Below, piece after piece: positions 1 to 8,491 of a stretch of 64,000 nt of DNA. A model generated the notes under the pieces. It was not told the DNA's origin and made no database searches. It saw nothing but the letters and a program-made list of their open reading frames with translations. The position numbers were made by a program, and so were the translations under genes. The stretch is from Rubrivivax sp. (GTDB lineage: Bacteria; Pseudomonadota; Gammaproteobacteria; Burkholderiales; Burkholderiaceae_C): the NCBI GenBank assembly GCA_030680415.1, contig JAUXVE010000015.1, forward strand, positions 35,866 through 99,865, given 5' to 3'. Each line of letters starts with the position of its first letter. The first letter of the stretch is position 1.

Positions 1-57
1 GTCGCGGGGGCCGACTTCACTGATCAGCACCTCGGGCTGGGTGGCGGTCGCTTTCAT
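1..57 (-). CDS. HMG-CoA lyase-like protein, N-terminal fragment
   Basis: Only the first 19 codons lie in the window; the gene runs off the left edge. The visible N-terminus contains ISEVGPRD, the strand-plus-metal-site start typical of the HMGL/LeuA TIM-barrel family (hydroxymethylglutaryl-CoA lyase, citramalate synthase and relatives). The Asp of GPRD is a metal ligand in that family. Its ATG overlaps the aroD stop in an ATGA arrangement, so the two are translationally coupled in one operon. The exact member of the family cannot be told from 19 residues. Confidence 0.6.
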   Translation of the reverse strand, partial: MKATATQPEVLISEVGPRD

Positions 58-812
58 GGTTCGTTTTCCTGGGTGCCGAGCACGGCCTTGCGGGTGACCT
101 GCAGCACGGTGCGCAGGTCCTCGATCGGCACCTGCCCCGGCGCCGAACTGCCCTTGCCGACGGCAAAGGTGACGGTCGAGCCGAAGGCCCAGCCGACCAT
201 CCTCGACAGCGATCCATAGGCGCCCATGGCCATGCTGATCAGCGGCAGCGCCACGGTCTGGCTGGCGGCATGGGTGGCCGCGAGCAGGGTCAGCACGTCC
301 TGGGGTCCGTGCGGCATCACGGCGACCTTGGCGACATCGGCGCCGCGGCGTTCGGCCTCGGCGAACTTGGCCGTCAACCAGGCGGCGTCGGGTGTGGCCT
401 GGAAGTTGTGGTACGAGGCGACGAGCAGCATTTCGTTGGCGCGCGTCGCGGCGCGCATGCGCGCGAAGTCCGCGGCGTCGCTGGACATTTCCCAGTCGAC
501 CATCTCGACGCAGCGCGCGTCGCAGACGGCCTCGTGGACGCGCACGACGTCGGCTTCGGCCACCGTGCTCGGCTGGCCGCCTTCGCGCGCCGAGCGGCGG
601 GTGAACAGCACCGGCGTCGTGCCGGCGGCGGCGCGGATGGCGAGCGCGGTGTCGACCACGGCCTGGGCGTCGCCGAGCGCGGCGAAGAAGTCGACCCGCC
701 ACTCGAGCAGGTCGGGCGCCTTCGGCAGCACCGCCGCGACCTCGGCGAGGACTTCCGCGCGCGTGCGCCCGACCAGCGGCGTGCAGATCAGCGGCAGCTT
801 GCCGCCGGCCAT
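54..812 (-). CDS. aroD: type I 3-dehydroquinate dehydratase
   Basis: Converts 3-dehydroquinate to 3-dehydroshikimate by a Schiff-base mechanism (shikimate pathway, or quinate catabolism). The protein is 252 aa, the family's usual size. The catalytic residues are visible: His135 in SYHNF and the Schiff-base Lys162 in VAKVAVMP. The C-terminal SAPGQ loop that closes over the substrate is also present. The start at 812 (MAGGKLP) was chosen because the open frame upstream has no family similarity. It is followed by an HMG-CoA-lyase-like gene with a 4-nt overlap. Just upstream lies a truncated second copy (904-1236), so this locus once held tandem dehydratases. Confidence 0.93.
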   Translation of the reverse strand: MAGGKLPLICTPLVGRTRAEVLAEVAAVLPKAPDLLEWRVDFFAALGDAQAVVDTALAIRAAAGTTPVLFTRRSAREGGQPSTVAEADVVRVHEAVCDARCVEMVDWEMSSDAADFARMRAATRANEMLLVASYHNFQATPDAAWLTAKFAEAERRGADVAKVAVMPHGPQDVLTLLAATHAASQTVALPLISMAMGAYGSLSRMVGWAFGSTVTFAVGKGSSAPGQVPIEDLRTVLQVTRKAVLGTQENEP

Positions 813-903
813 CGGCTGGCCGCGGAGATGGATCAGACGGGTGGAGGTCACGACGAGGCCTGCAGGGGAGTCGGTGCGGCCGGGCCGGCAGCGGGCAGGG
901 GCA

Positions 904-1236
904 TCAGAACACCTCGCCGCCGCGCGAGCGGCGCAGGATGTCGAGCACCGTGACGAGGTCGCCGATCGGGATCTGCCCCGGGGCCGAGGCCGTTTCACCG
1001 ACGGCGTAGCTCAGGCAGGACCCGAACAGCCCGCCGACCCTGCGCGTCACCGAGCCCAGCGGACCGACCGCCATGCTGATCAGCGGGATGTGTGCCTTGT
1101 CGTCGGCGGGTGCGGTGGCGGCCAGCAGCGTCGGCACGTCGGCACGGTCACGCGGCATCACCGACACCATGGCCACGTCGGCACCCTGGCGCTCGGCCTC
1201 GAGGAAGCGGTCGGCCAGGAAGTCGGTGCCCGGCGT
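904..1236 (-). pseudogene. 3-dehydroquinate dehydratase paralogue, C-terminal half only
   Basis: About 110 codons align end to end with the C-terminal half of the neighbouring AroD (AEAERRGADVA against LEAERQGADVA, and SAPGQVPI against SAPGQIPI). The half carrying the catalytic His is missing. The Schiff-base Lys is Met in this copy (VAMVSVMP instead of VAKVAVMP). The frame stays open upstream to 1452, but that part has no family resemblance. It cannot be a working dehydratase. It is best read as the remnant of a diverged tandem duplicate that lost its 5' half. Confidence 0.8.
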
Positions 1237-1469
1237 GTAGCCACAAGCATGTGTTTCATGTGATGCGCTCCCGTGCTCCTGCATCCTCGCATTCTGCGGC
1301 CGCGGCGAGGGTCTCGGTACGATAGCCGCTGCACTCTCGGATGCGTGCGGACGCTTGGTGGATCTGGCTGCGCTCGGTCCCCCTGCCGGGTCGGGCGGCC
1401 AGCTGGAGACGCATGAACAGACGCGCGCCGCGCTCTTGCCCTTACAGTGCACCGCATCCCGGAGAATCC

Positions 1470-2141
1470 ATGATGGAAGACCTGCCCAAGCCGGCCATGC
1501 TGGCGCCGACGTCGCTGATCGACAGCGACCACCCGGCCGTGATCGCGTTCGCGCGCCGCGCCGGCGGCGCCAGCCAGCGCGAGCGTGCTGTCCAGCTGTA
1601 CTACGCGGTACGCGACGGCTTTCGCTACGACCCCTATCTCATCGACCTCACGCCCGCGGGCATGCGGGCCAGTCGTGTGCTCGAACTCGGCATCGGTTGG
1701 TGCGTGCCCAAGGCCGCCTTGCTGGCCGCCGCAGCGCGCGCGGTCGGCATACCGGCGCGCGTGGGCTATGCCGATGTGCGCAACCACCTTTCGACCGAAC
1801 GCATGCGCCGCATGCTCCGGACCGACCTCTTCATCTGGCATGGCTACACGGAACTGTGGCTCGCCGGCGCCTGGGTGAAGGCAACGCCGGCCTTCAACGT
1901 CCAGCTGTGCCAACGCTTCGGCCTCTTGCCGCTGGACTGGGATGGGCGTGCCGATTCCCTCTACCACCCCTTCGATCGTGAGGGTCGCAGACACATGGAG
2001 TACGTGAACACGCGGGGCAGCTTCGACGACGTACCGCTGTCGCGCATCGTCGAAGACTTCGCCGCCACCTACCCGGCCTGGAACCCACTGGACGCGCACG
2101 GCGTCGACTTCGACCGCGATGTTGGTCACGAAGCGCGGTGA
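1470..2141 (+). CDS. transglutaminase-like cysteine protease-fold protein
   Basis: The 223-aa protein has a transglutaminase-like core: Cys in GIGWCVPKA, His in FIWHGYTELWL and Asp in PLDWDGR form the expected Cys-His-Asp triad in order. No signal peptide is seen, so it is probably cytoplasmic. The start at 1470 is supported by GGAG at 1461-1464. Bacterial members of this family act as proteases, peptide hydrolases or cross-linkers; the substrate cannot be inferred. It is divergent from the aroD remnant and monocistronic, followed by about 210 bp with nothing recognised and then the MITE-like repeat. Confidence 0.8.
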   Translation: MMEDLPKPAMLAPTSLIDSDHPAVIAFARRAGGASQRERAVQLYYAVRDGFRYDPYLIDLTPAGMRASRVLELGIGWCVPKAALLAAAARAVGIPARVGYADVRNHLSTERMRRMLRTDLFIWHGYTELWLAGAWVKATPAFNVQLCQRFGLLPLDWDGRADSLYHPFDREGRRHMEYVNTRGSFDDVPLSRIVEDFAATYPAWNPLDAHGVDFDRDVGHEAR

Positions 2142-2354
2142 CGACCGGCATTCCCGACGGCCTTGAGCTCGACACCGGGGCGGTGGCTTCATCACCTGGA
2201 CCGGGCCACCGGTTGTACGGTTCGACCCAGGCCGCATTCAGCTCGGTCTTCGCGTCGAGGCTACGCGCAGGGCTTGGTCACAGCCGAAGGTGAGCCGGTG
2301 GCGCGCGCCGAGACCGTGGTGTTTCACGGTGCGGCAGGCGCCACCCGCGGCTCA

Positions 2355-2620
2355 GAGCTTGTGAAGATATGAATCGCACCCGCGCCGGGGTTGCCAAGGG
2401 TCGTGGGCAAGGCGCGGCGCGCCGCCCATGTCTCGGACCTGGGCAAGCAGCGCAACGCGGCCCACGGCCCTTGGGTACCCCGGCCCGAAGGGTGAGGCCC
2501 CAGAAAGGGCCCACTCGTCGTTGCGAAGCTTCGTCGGGGCCCCACCCCGACTGTGCTTCGCGCCTAGATTGGGCCCTTTCTGGGGCCTCACGCGGGTGCG
2601 ATTCATATCTTCACAAGCTC
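2355..2620. mobile_element. MITE-like element with about 29-bp perfect terminal inverted repeats
   Basis: The left end (2355-2383) and the right end (2592-2620) are perfect inverted copies; the outer sequence is GAGCTTGTGAAGATATGAAT. An inner pair of inverted repeats (GGCCCCAGAAAGGGCCCA near 2500 and its complement near 2570-2587) makes the centre self-complementary as well. A TCA flanks each end (2352-2354 and 2621-2623), compatible with a 3-bp target duplication. The right-hand TCA is the stop codon of prlC read on the minus strand. No transposase is encoded, so it would have to be mobilised in trans. Short open frames across it look like translation artefacts of the repeat. Confidence 0.75.
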
Positions 2621-4750
2621 TCAGACCGGCTCCGACTGCAGCAGCCCGCGCTTCTTCAGCAGCGGCTGCACCGTCGGCGCCCGGCCGCGGAAGGCGGCGT
2701 AGGCAGCACCCGGTTCGATGCTGTTGCCGCTGGCGTAGATGTGGCGCTTGAGCTTGCCGGCCACGTCGGGCGCGAAAGGGCTGCCGGCCTCGACGAAGGC
2801 GTCGTAGCCGTCGGCGTCCAGCACCTCGGCCCACAGGTAGACGTAGTAGCCGGCGGCGTAGCTGCTGCCGGCGAACAGGTGCTGGAAGTGCACCAGCCGG
2901 TGGTTCAACCCCACGCCGTGCGGCAGGCCCTGCTCGCGCAGCAGTTCGGCCTCGAAGGCGCACAGGTCGGCGGGGGGCTCTGGCGTTTCCAGCGCATGCA
3001 CCGCCATGTCGACGAGGGCGCTGGCGGTGTAGCGCACCGTCTCGTAGCCCTGGTTGAAGCGGCGCGCCTCGTGCAGCCGCTGCACCAGCGCCAGCGGGAT
3101 CGGCTCGCCGGTGCGCCAGTGGCGGGCGTGGCGCTGCAGCACCTCGGGCTCGGTGATCCAGTGTTCGAAGATCTGCGACGGCAGCTCGACGAAGTCACGC
3201 AGCACCTGCGTGCCCGACAGCCGCTCGTAGCTCACGTCCGACAGCAGCCCGTGCAGGCCGTGGCCGAATTCGTGGAACAGCGTGCGCGCGTCGTCCAGGC
3301 TCAGCAGCGTGGGTTCGCCGTCGGTCGAGCCGGCTTGGCCGGGCGACCGACCCCCCTCGGGGGGCGGCGGCGAAGCCGCCTGGGGGCTCGAGAACGCGCC
3401 CTTGGCGAAGTTGTTGTTGTTCAGGATCACCGGCAGCTGCGCGCTGCCGTTGCGGCTTTGCCAGCGCAGCGAACTCATCCACGCACCGCTGCGCTTGGTC
3501 GGGCGCGCGAAGTTGTCCTGCAGGAAGACGCCGACCACCGCGCCGGTGGCGTCGCGCACCTCGTAGGCCTTGACGTCGGGGTGGTACACGGGCAGGTCGG
3601 CACGCGGCGTGAAGCGCAGGCCGAACAGGCGCTCGGCACAGTCGAAGGCGGCGGCCACCATGTTCTCGAGCCGGAAGTAGGGCTTGACCTCGGCGTCGTC
3701 GATGGCGTAACGGTCGCGTCGCACCTTCTCGGCCCAGAAACGCCAGTCCCAGGGCTCGATCTCGCCGCTCTCGCCTTCGGCCTGCATGGCCTGCAGCAGC
3801 GCCTGGCGCTCGCGCTCCACCGCTGCCAGCGCACGGGGCCAGACCTCGCCCAGCAGGCCCTGCACGGCACTGCGCGTGCCGGCCATGGTGTCGGCCAGGG
3901 CGTGGTCGGCAAAACACGTGTGGCCGTGCAGCCGCGCCTGCTCGTTGCGCAGCCGCAGGATGGCCCGCGCGACCTCGCGGTTGTCGTGCTCGCCGGGGTT
4001 TTCGCCGCGGCCGACCCAGGCGCGCCAGGCCTGCTCGCGCAGGTCGCGCCGTTGCGAGAAGCTCAGGAAGGGCACGACGAGCGAGCGCGACAGCGTGATC
4101 ACGTGGCCGTCCAGGCGGCGGTCGACCGCCGCCTGGCGCGCCGCGGCGCGCACGAAGTCGGGCAAACCGGCGAGATCGGCCTCGTTGTTCAGCACCAGCT
4201 GCCAGGTCGATTCGTCGTGCAGCACGTTCTGCGCAAACTGCGTCGTCAGCCGCGCCAGCACTTCCATCACCTGGGCATAGCGCGCCTGACGCGCCGGCTC
4301 CAGGCGCGCGCCGGCACGCACGAAGTCGAGGTGCAAACGCTCCAGCAGGCGCTGCTGTTCGGGCGTGAGGCCGAGCGTGCTGCGCTGCTCGTACAGCGCG
4401 TCGAAGCGCGCGAACAGCTGGGCATCCATGTAGACGGCGCTGTGGTGTGCGGCCATCGGCCCGGCCAGCGCCCGCTGCACGGCCTGCAGCGCCGGGCTGG
4501 TGGCCGACGAGGTCAGGTTGTAGAAGACCGACGCCACACGCGCCAGCAGCCGGCCGGCGCTGTCGAAAGCGGCCACCGTGTTGTCGAAGTCCGGCGCCTG
4601 GGGCCGCGACGCGATGGCCGCCAGTTCCTCGCGGTGGCGGCGCATGGCCTCGTGCAGCGCGGGCTCGAAGTGCTCGGCGCTCAGGCGTTCGAACGGGGGC
4701 AGGCCATGGGGGGCGTCCCAGGGCTCAAGCAGCGGATTGTTGTTGTTCAT
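2621..4750 (-). CDS. prlC: M3 family oligopeptidase A
   Basis: Cytoplasmic zinc metallopeptidase of the thimet oligopeptidase family, degrading short peptides such as cleaved signal peptides. The 709-aa protein has the zinc motif in FHEFGHGLHGLL, with the third-ligand Glu expected about 25 residues later. Start MNNNN at 4750 was chosen over the longer open frame because the extra N-terminus is low-complexity and overlaps the next gene. Just before the zinc helix is an insertion of about 25 residues rich in Pro, Gly and Ser (SPPPPEGGRSPGQ), encoded by a GC-rich palindromic repeat. The stop codon coincides with the end of the MITE-like element. The upstream coiled-coil gene ends 10 bp before the start. 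Confidence 0.93.
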   Translation of the reverse strand: MNNNNPLLEPWDAPHGLPPFERLSAEHFEPALHEAMRRHREELAAIASRPQAPDFDNTVAAFDSAGRLLARVASVFYNLTSSATSPALQAVQRALAGPMAAHHSAVYMDAQLFARFDALYEQRSTLGLTPEQQRLLERLHLDFVRAGARLEPARQARYAQVMEVLARLTTQFAQNVLHDESTWQLVLNNEADLAGLPDFVRAAARQAAVDRRLDGHVITLSRSLVVPFLSFSQRRDLREQAWRAWVGRGENPGEHDNREVARAILRLRNEQARLHGHTCFADHALADTMAGTRSAVQGLLGEVWPRALAAVERERQALLQAMQAEGESGEIEPWDWRFWAEKVRRDRYAIDDAEVKPYFRLENMVAAAFDCAERLFGLRFTPRADLPVYHPDVKAYEVRDATGAVVGVFLQDNFARPTKRSGAWMSSLRWQSRNGSAQLPVILNNNNFAKGAFSSPQAASPPPPEGGRSPGQAGSTDGEPTLLSLDDARTLFHEFGHGLHGLLSDVSYERLSGTQVLRDFVELPSQIFEHWITEPEVLQRHARHWRTGEPIPLALVQRLHEARRFNQGYETVRYTASALVDMAVHALETPEPPADLCAFEAELLREQGLPHGVGLNHRLVHFQHLFAGSSYAAGYYVYLWAEVLDADGYDAFVEAGSPFAPDVAGKLKRHIYASGNSIEPGAAYAAFRGRAPTVQPLLKKRGLLQSEPV
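3332..3388. repeat. GC-rich palindromic repeat inside prlC
   Basis: The stretch contains CCCCCCTCGGGGGG (3351-3364) followed by a second palindrome GGCGGCGAAGCCGCC. Repeats of this look are common between genes in Burkholderiales (from memory, not searched). Here the repeat is translated in frame and adds about 20-25 low-complexity residues just upstream of the HEFGH zinc helix of PrlC. Confidence 0.5.
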
Positions 4751-4760
4751 GTCGGTCGGC

Positions 4761-5507
4761 TCAGCGGCCGCGTTTGATGGCGGTCTCGTCGTCTTCGCGG
4801 TAACGACGGTCGGCGCAGGACGAGACCCAGGCCTGGCGCTCGGTTTGCAGCGCCGCCGAAGCCTCGATCCAGAGCGCATTGCGCTGGTTCCAGTCGTTGA
4901 CGCGGGCGTCCAGCGCGGCGGCCTTGATGTTGTAGTTGCGCACCACCTCCTGGGTATCGGTGGTCAGGCGCGTTCTTTCGGCCTCGAGTTCGACGCGTTG
5001 CTTCTCGATCTCCTCGCGCTCCTTGTTCAGCGCATCGCGCTGGCGGTCGGCCTGCGAGCCGCTGCGGTTGGCTTCGTTGAAGGCCGCGACACGCTGGCGC
5101 CAGTCGTCGACGCGGGCGCTGAAAGCCTTCAGGCGTCCGCTCAGCTCTTCGGCCTGCGCCTTGACGGCGTCGACGGGCGCACGCGCCTGGCGCAGCGCCT
5201 GCTGCTCTGTGGCGATGGCCTGCTTGTCGGCGTCCAGCGGCATGCGTTGCACCTCGATCTCGGTCAGCCGGGTGCGGATCGCCTCTTCCTGGTTCATGCA
5301 GGCGCGCAATTCCTCGCGCGTGAGCAGCGGGCCGCTGCTGCCGCCGGCGCCCAGCGACAGCGTCTTGCCTTCGGCGGGCCCGGCGGCGGCCGCCGCTGCG
5401 GCCGGCTTGGGCGCCGGCTTGGCAGCCGGCTTGCCCGGCGCCTGCGCCATGGCCATGGAAAAGGCCGCCAGCCACAGGCCGGCCGGCAGGACGTGCTTGA
5501 CCTTCAT
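4761..5507 (-). CDS. secreted coiled-coil protein of unknown function
   Basis: The protein is 248 aa. A signal peptide (MKVKHVLPAGLWLAAFSMAMA) is followed by an Ala/Pro/Lys linker. About 180 residues rich in Glu, Gln, Arg and Ala then form heptad-like coiled coil (for example EEIEKQRVELEAERTRL). Two Cys are notable, one in LRACMN and one near the end in SSCADRRY. It is probably periplasmic. Start 5507 places the signal peptide correctly. It lies 10 bp upstream of prlC and is probably co-transcribed with it. I do not recognise a named family. Confidence 0.75.
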   Translation of the reverse strand: MKVKHVLPAGLWLAAFSMAMAQAPGKPAAKPAPKPAAAAAAAGPAEGKTLSLGAGGSSGPLLTREELRACMNQEEAIRTRLTEIEVQRMPLDADKQAIATEQQALRQARAPVDAVKAQAEELSGRLKAFSARVDDWRQRVAAFNEANRSGSQADRQRDALNKEREEIEKQRVELEAERTRLTTDTQEVVRNYNIKAAALDARVNDWNQRNALWIEASAALQTERQAWVSSCADRRYREDDETAIKRGR

Positions 5508-5672
5508 CGGGTTCCTCGATCGGGGCCGGCCGCGCCGGCAAGGGGGCGAATGATGCCACCCTTGCCGCCGGCGGGCCGGCGCCCACGCCGGCCAAGGGCA
5601 TCGCCCGCGGCCAGTCAAACGCGGGCCGGCCGCCGCTGTGGCACAGTGAGCGGCTTTGCTGCTCATCACCCG

Positions 5673-5762
5673 ATGTCCCTGGTCGACCCCCTGCCCGCCA
5701 CCCAAGACCCCGAAGCCGAGGCGCTGGCGCGCGCCTGCACCGCACTCGATCGGTTGACCTGA
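5673..5762 (+). CDS. 29-aa leader-type ORF upstream of yaeQ
   Basis: A 29-codon frame starts with MSLVDPLPATQD and ends in TGA, overlapping the yaeQ ATG by one base (TGATG). The overlap suggests translational coupling. No family is recognised and no strong ribosome-binding site is seen, so it could equally be chance. Confidence 0.25.
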   Translation: MSLVDPLPATQDPEAEALARACTALDRLT

Positions 5763-6322
5763 TGGCGATCAAGGCCACCGTTTACAAAGCCAGCGTGCAG
5801 ATCGCCGACATGGACCGCAGCGTCTACGCCGACCACACGCTGACACTCGCCCGCCAGCCGTCCGAGACCGACGAGCGGCTGATGGTGCGCCTGCTGGCCT
5901 TTGCCCTGCACGTGCCCGCCGACGACCACCAGGGTGCCTTGCAGGTGGCGCGCGGCATGGCCGATGCCGACGAGCCCGACCTCTGGCAGAAGAGCCTGAC
6001 CGGTGAACTGCTGCACTGGATCGAGGTCGGCCAGCCCGACGAACGCCGCCTCATCAAGGCCTGCGGCCGCGCCGCCCGTGTCACGCTCTACGTCTACAGC
6101 CAGGCGGCGTCGATCTGGTGGGCCGGCGTGCAGCCCAAGCTGGCGCGGCTGTCCAACCTGGCGGTGTGGCAACTGCCGGCCGAACAGAGCCAGGCCCTGG
6201 CCAGGCTGGCGGCGCGGTCGATGACGCTGCAGGTGACGGTGCAGGAAGGCCAGGTCTGGGTCGGCGACGCCCATGCCAGCGTCGAGATCCATCCCCAGCC
6301 CCTGATGACGCCGCAGCCATGA
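5762..6322 (+). CDS. yaeQ: YaeQ family protein
   Basis: The 186-aa protein matches the YaeQ family through its whole length. Landmarks are MAIKATVYKA at the start, the basic/acidic pattern around DERLMVRLLAFAL, IEVGQPDERRL, and the VYVY/WW core. The fold belongs to the PD-(D/E)XK nuclease-like group. The biochemical role is not settled; it was once proposed to compensate for loss of RfaH. The stop overlaps the next ATG in an ATGA arrangement, so it is coupled to the prolyl oligopeptidase gene. Confidence 0.9.
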   Translation: MAIKATVYKASVQIADMDRSVYADHTLTLARQPSETDERLMVRLLAFALHVPADDHQGALQVARGMADADEPDLWQKSLTGELLHWIEVGQPDERRLIKACGRAARVTLYVYSQAASIWWAGVQPKLARLSNLAVWQLPAEQSQALARLAARSMTLQVTVQEGQVWVGDAHASVEIHPQPLMTPQP

Positions 6323-8439
6323 AACGGCTGCGAACGCTGGCGCTGCTGTGCTGCGCCGCCGGCCTGACCCTGACCCCACCCACGATGTCACAGACCCCCG
6401 ACCCCTACCTCTGGCTCGAAGACGTGCAAGGCGAGCGTGCCCTGGCCTGGGTGCGCGAACGCAACGCCGACAGCGAAAAGCTGCTGCAGGCCCAGCCCGG
6501 CTTCGATGCCACGCGCAGCAGCATCCGCGAGGTGCTCGATTCGCGCGAGCAGATTCCCTACGTGTCGCGCCGCGGCGGCTGGCTCTACAACCTGTGGCGC
6601 GACGCCGCCAACCCGCGCGGGCTGTGGCGGCGCACGACGCTGGCCGCGTACCGCATGCCCGCGCCGGCCTGGGAGACGGTGATCGACATCGACGCCCTGG
6701 GCCGTGCCGAAGGCGAGAACTGGGTCTGGTCCGGCGCCGCCTGCCTGGGGCCCGAGTACCGGCGCTGCCTGGTGTCGCTGTCGCGCGGCGGCGCCGACGC
6801 CCGCGTCGTGCGCGAGTTCGACACCGTGGCCAAGGCCTTCGTCGCCGGCGGTTTCACGCTGCCCGAAGCCAAGAGCAGCGTCGACTGGCTGGACGCCGAC
6901 ACCGTCTTCGTGGGCACCGATTTCGGCCCCGGCTCGCTCACCGATGCCGGTTACCCGCGCGTCATCAAGCGCTGGCGTCGCGGCCAGCCGCTGGCCGACG
7001 CCGTGACCGTGTTCGAAGCGCAGGCCAGTGACGTGCTGGCCTACGCGTCGGTGGATCTCACGCCGGGCTACGAGCGCATCGGCCTGGGCCGCGTCGTCGA
7101 CTTCTACAACAGCAAGCAGTTCCTGCTGGCCGGCGACGAAGTGGTGCCCGTCGACAAGCCCGACGACGCGCAGCTGAGCTTCTGGCGCGAGCGCGTGCTG
7201 ATCGAGCTGCGCAGCGATTGGCGACTCGGCGAGCGGACCTTTGCGCGCGGCTCGCTGCTTGTCGGCGACGCCGCGTCCTACCTGAAGGGCGAACGCCAGC
7301 TGCAGCCGTTGTTCACGCCGACGGCGACGCGCTCGCTGTCGGGCCATACTGCGACGCGCAGCACGCTGCTGCTGACGGTGCTCGACAAGGTCGCCAGCCG
7401 CATCGAGGAGTGGTCCTGGCGCGACGGCGCCTGGCAGCGCCGCGACGTGCAGGCGCCCTACCCCGGCACGCTGAGCGCCGGCGCGCTGCACGACCCGCTG
7501 CTCGAGGACGACGCGCTGGCCGAGGCCTACCTGCTCAACGCCGCGGACTTTCTCAGCCCCGACTCGCTGCAGCTCGGCCGCACTGGCAGCAACGAGCGCG
7601 AACTGCTGAAGTCGCGGCCAACCTTCCATGACGTCGCCGGCATGCGCGTCGAGCAGCGCTTCGCCACCTCGCGCGACGGCACACGGGTGCCCTACTTCGT
7701 GGTCTGGCCCAAGGGCGCCAAGGCCGACGGCGACAACCCGACGCTGCTCTACGGCTACGGCGGCTTCGAGGTCTCGCAGCTGCCCTTCTATTCCGGCGCC
7801 ATCGGCCGCGTCTGGACCGGCCGCGGCGGCGTCTTCGTGCTGGCCAACATCCGCGGCGGCGGCGAGTTCGGCCCCGGCTGGCACCAGGCCGCGGTGAAGG
7901 CCGGCAAGCAGAAGAGCTTCGACGACTTCGCTGCCGTCGCCGAGGACCTGATCGCAGCCAAGGTCACGCGGCCGGCCCGGCTGGGCATGCAGGGCGGCAG
8001 CAACGGCGGCCTGCTGGTCGGCGCGGTGATGCTGCAGCGGCCCGAGCTGTTCAACGCCGTGGTCTGCCAGGTGCCGCTGCTGGACATGCAGCGCTACCAC
8101 CGCCTGCTCGCCGGCGCCTCGTGGATGGCCGAGTACGGCGACCCCGAGCGGCCCGAAGACTGGGCCGCCATGGCGAAGTACAGCCCGTACCAGAACGTGC
8201 CCGACAAGGCCGCCGGCGTGCGGCTGCCACGGGTGCTGTTCACCACCAGCACGCGCGACGACCGCGTGCACCCCGGCCACGCGCGCAAGATGGCGGCGCT
8301 GATGCAGGACAAGGGCCACGACGTGCTGTACTGGGAAAACATCGAAGGCGGCCACGGCGGCGCCGCCGACAACGCGCAGCGCGCGCAGATGATGGCGCTG
8401 GAATACGCCTTCCTGTGGCTGCAGCTGGGGCGGCGCTGA
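6319..8439 (+). CDS. S9A prolyl oligopeptidase family serine peptidase
   Basis: The 706-aa protein has a short N-terminal signal-like segment (RTLALLCCAAGLTLT), an N-terminal beta-propeller region starting DPYLWLEDVQGE, and a C-terminal alpha/beta-hydrolase domain. The catalytic triad is visible: Ser561 in GGSNGG, Asp in TRDDRVHPGH (about 647) and His679 in EGGHGG. The family cleaves short peptides after proline. Export is likely from the N-terminus. Start 6319 overlaps the yaeQ stop by 4 nt. A gap of about 50 bp separates it from aat. Confidence 0.9.
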   Translation: MKRLRTLALLCCAAGLTLTPPTMSQTPDPYLWLEDVQGERALAWVRERNADSEKLLQAQPGFDATRSSIREVLDSREQIPYVSRRGGWLYNLWRDAANPRGLWRRTTLAAYRMPAPAWETVIDIDALGRAEGENWVWSGAACLGPEYRRCLVSLSRGGADARVVREFDTVAKAFVAGGFTLPEAKSSVDWLDADTVFVGTDFGPGSLTDAGYPRVIKRWRRGQPLADAVTVFEAQASDVLAYASVDLTPGYERIGLGRVVDFYNSKQFLLAGDEVVPVDKPDDAQLSFWRERVLIELRSDWRLGERTFARGSLLVGDAASYLKGERQLQPLFTPTATRSLSGHTATRSTLLLTVLDKVASRIEEWSWRDGAWQRRDVQAPYPGTLSAGALHDPLLEDDALAEAYLLNAADFLSPDSLQLGRTGSNERELLKSRPTFHDVAGMRVEQRFATSRDGTRVPYFVVWPKGAKADGDNPTLLYGYGGFEVSQLPFYSGAIGRVWTGRGGVFVLANIRGGGEFGPGWHQAAVKAGKQKSFDDFAAVAEDLIAAKVTRPARLGMQGGSNGGLLVGAVMLQRPELFNAVVCQVPLLDMQRYHRLLAGASWMAEYGDPERPEDWAAMAKYSPYQNVPDKAAGVRLPRVLFTTSTRDDRVHPGHARKMAALMQDKGHDVLYWENIEGGHGGAADNAQRAQMMALEYAFLWLQLGRR

Positions 8440-8491
8440 GACGTCGGGCAGGCCGGCGCGGCATCGAGACGGCTCCGATCGTGCAAGCCAC

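Noticed and set aside
2369..4777. 802-aa plus-strand frame antisense to prlC
   Set aside because: Its translation is His/Arg/Gln-rich shadow sequence opposite a well-recognised M3 peptidase; high GC makes such frames common.
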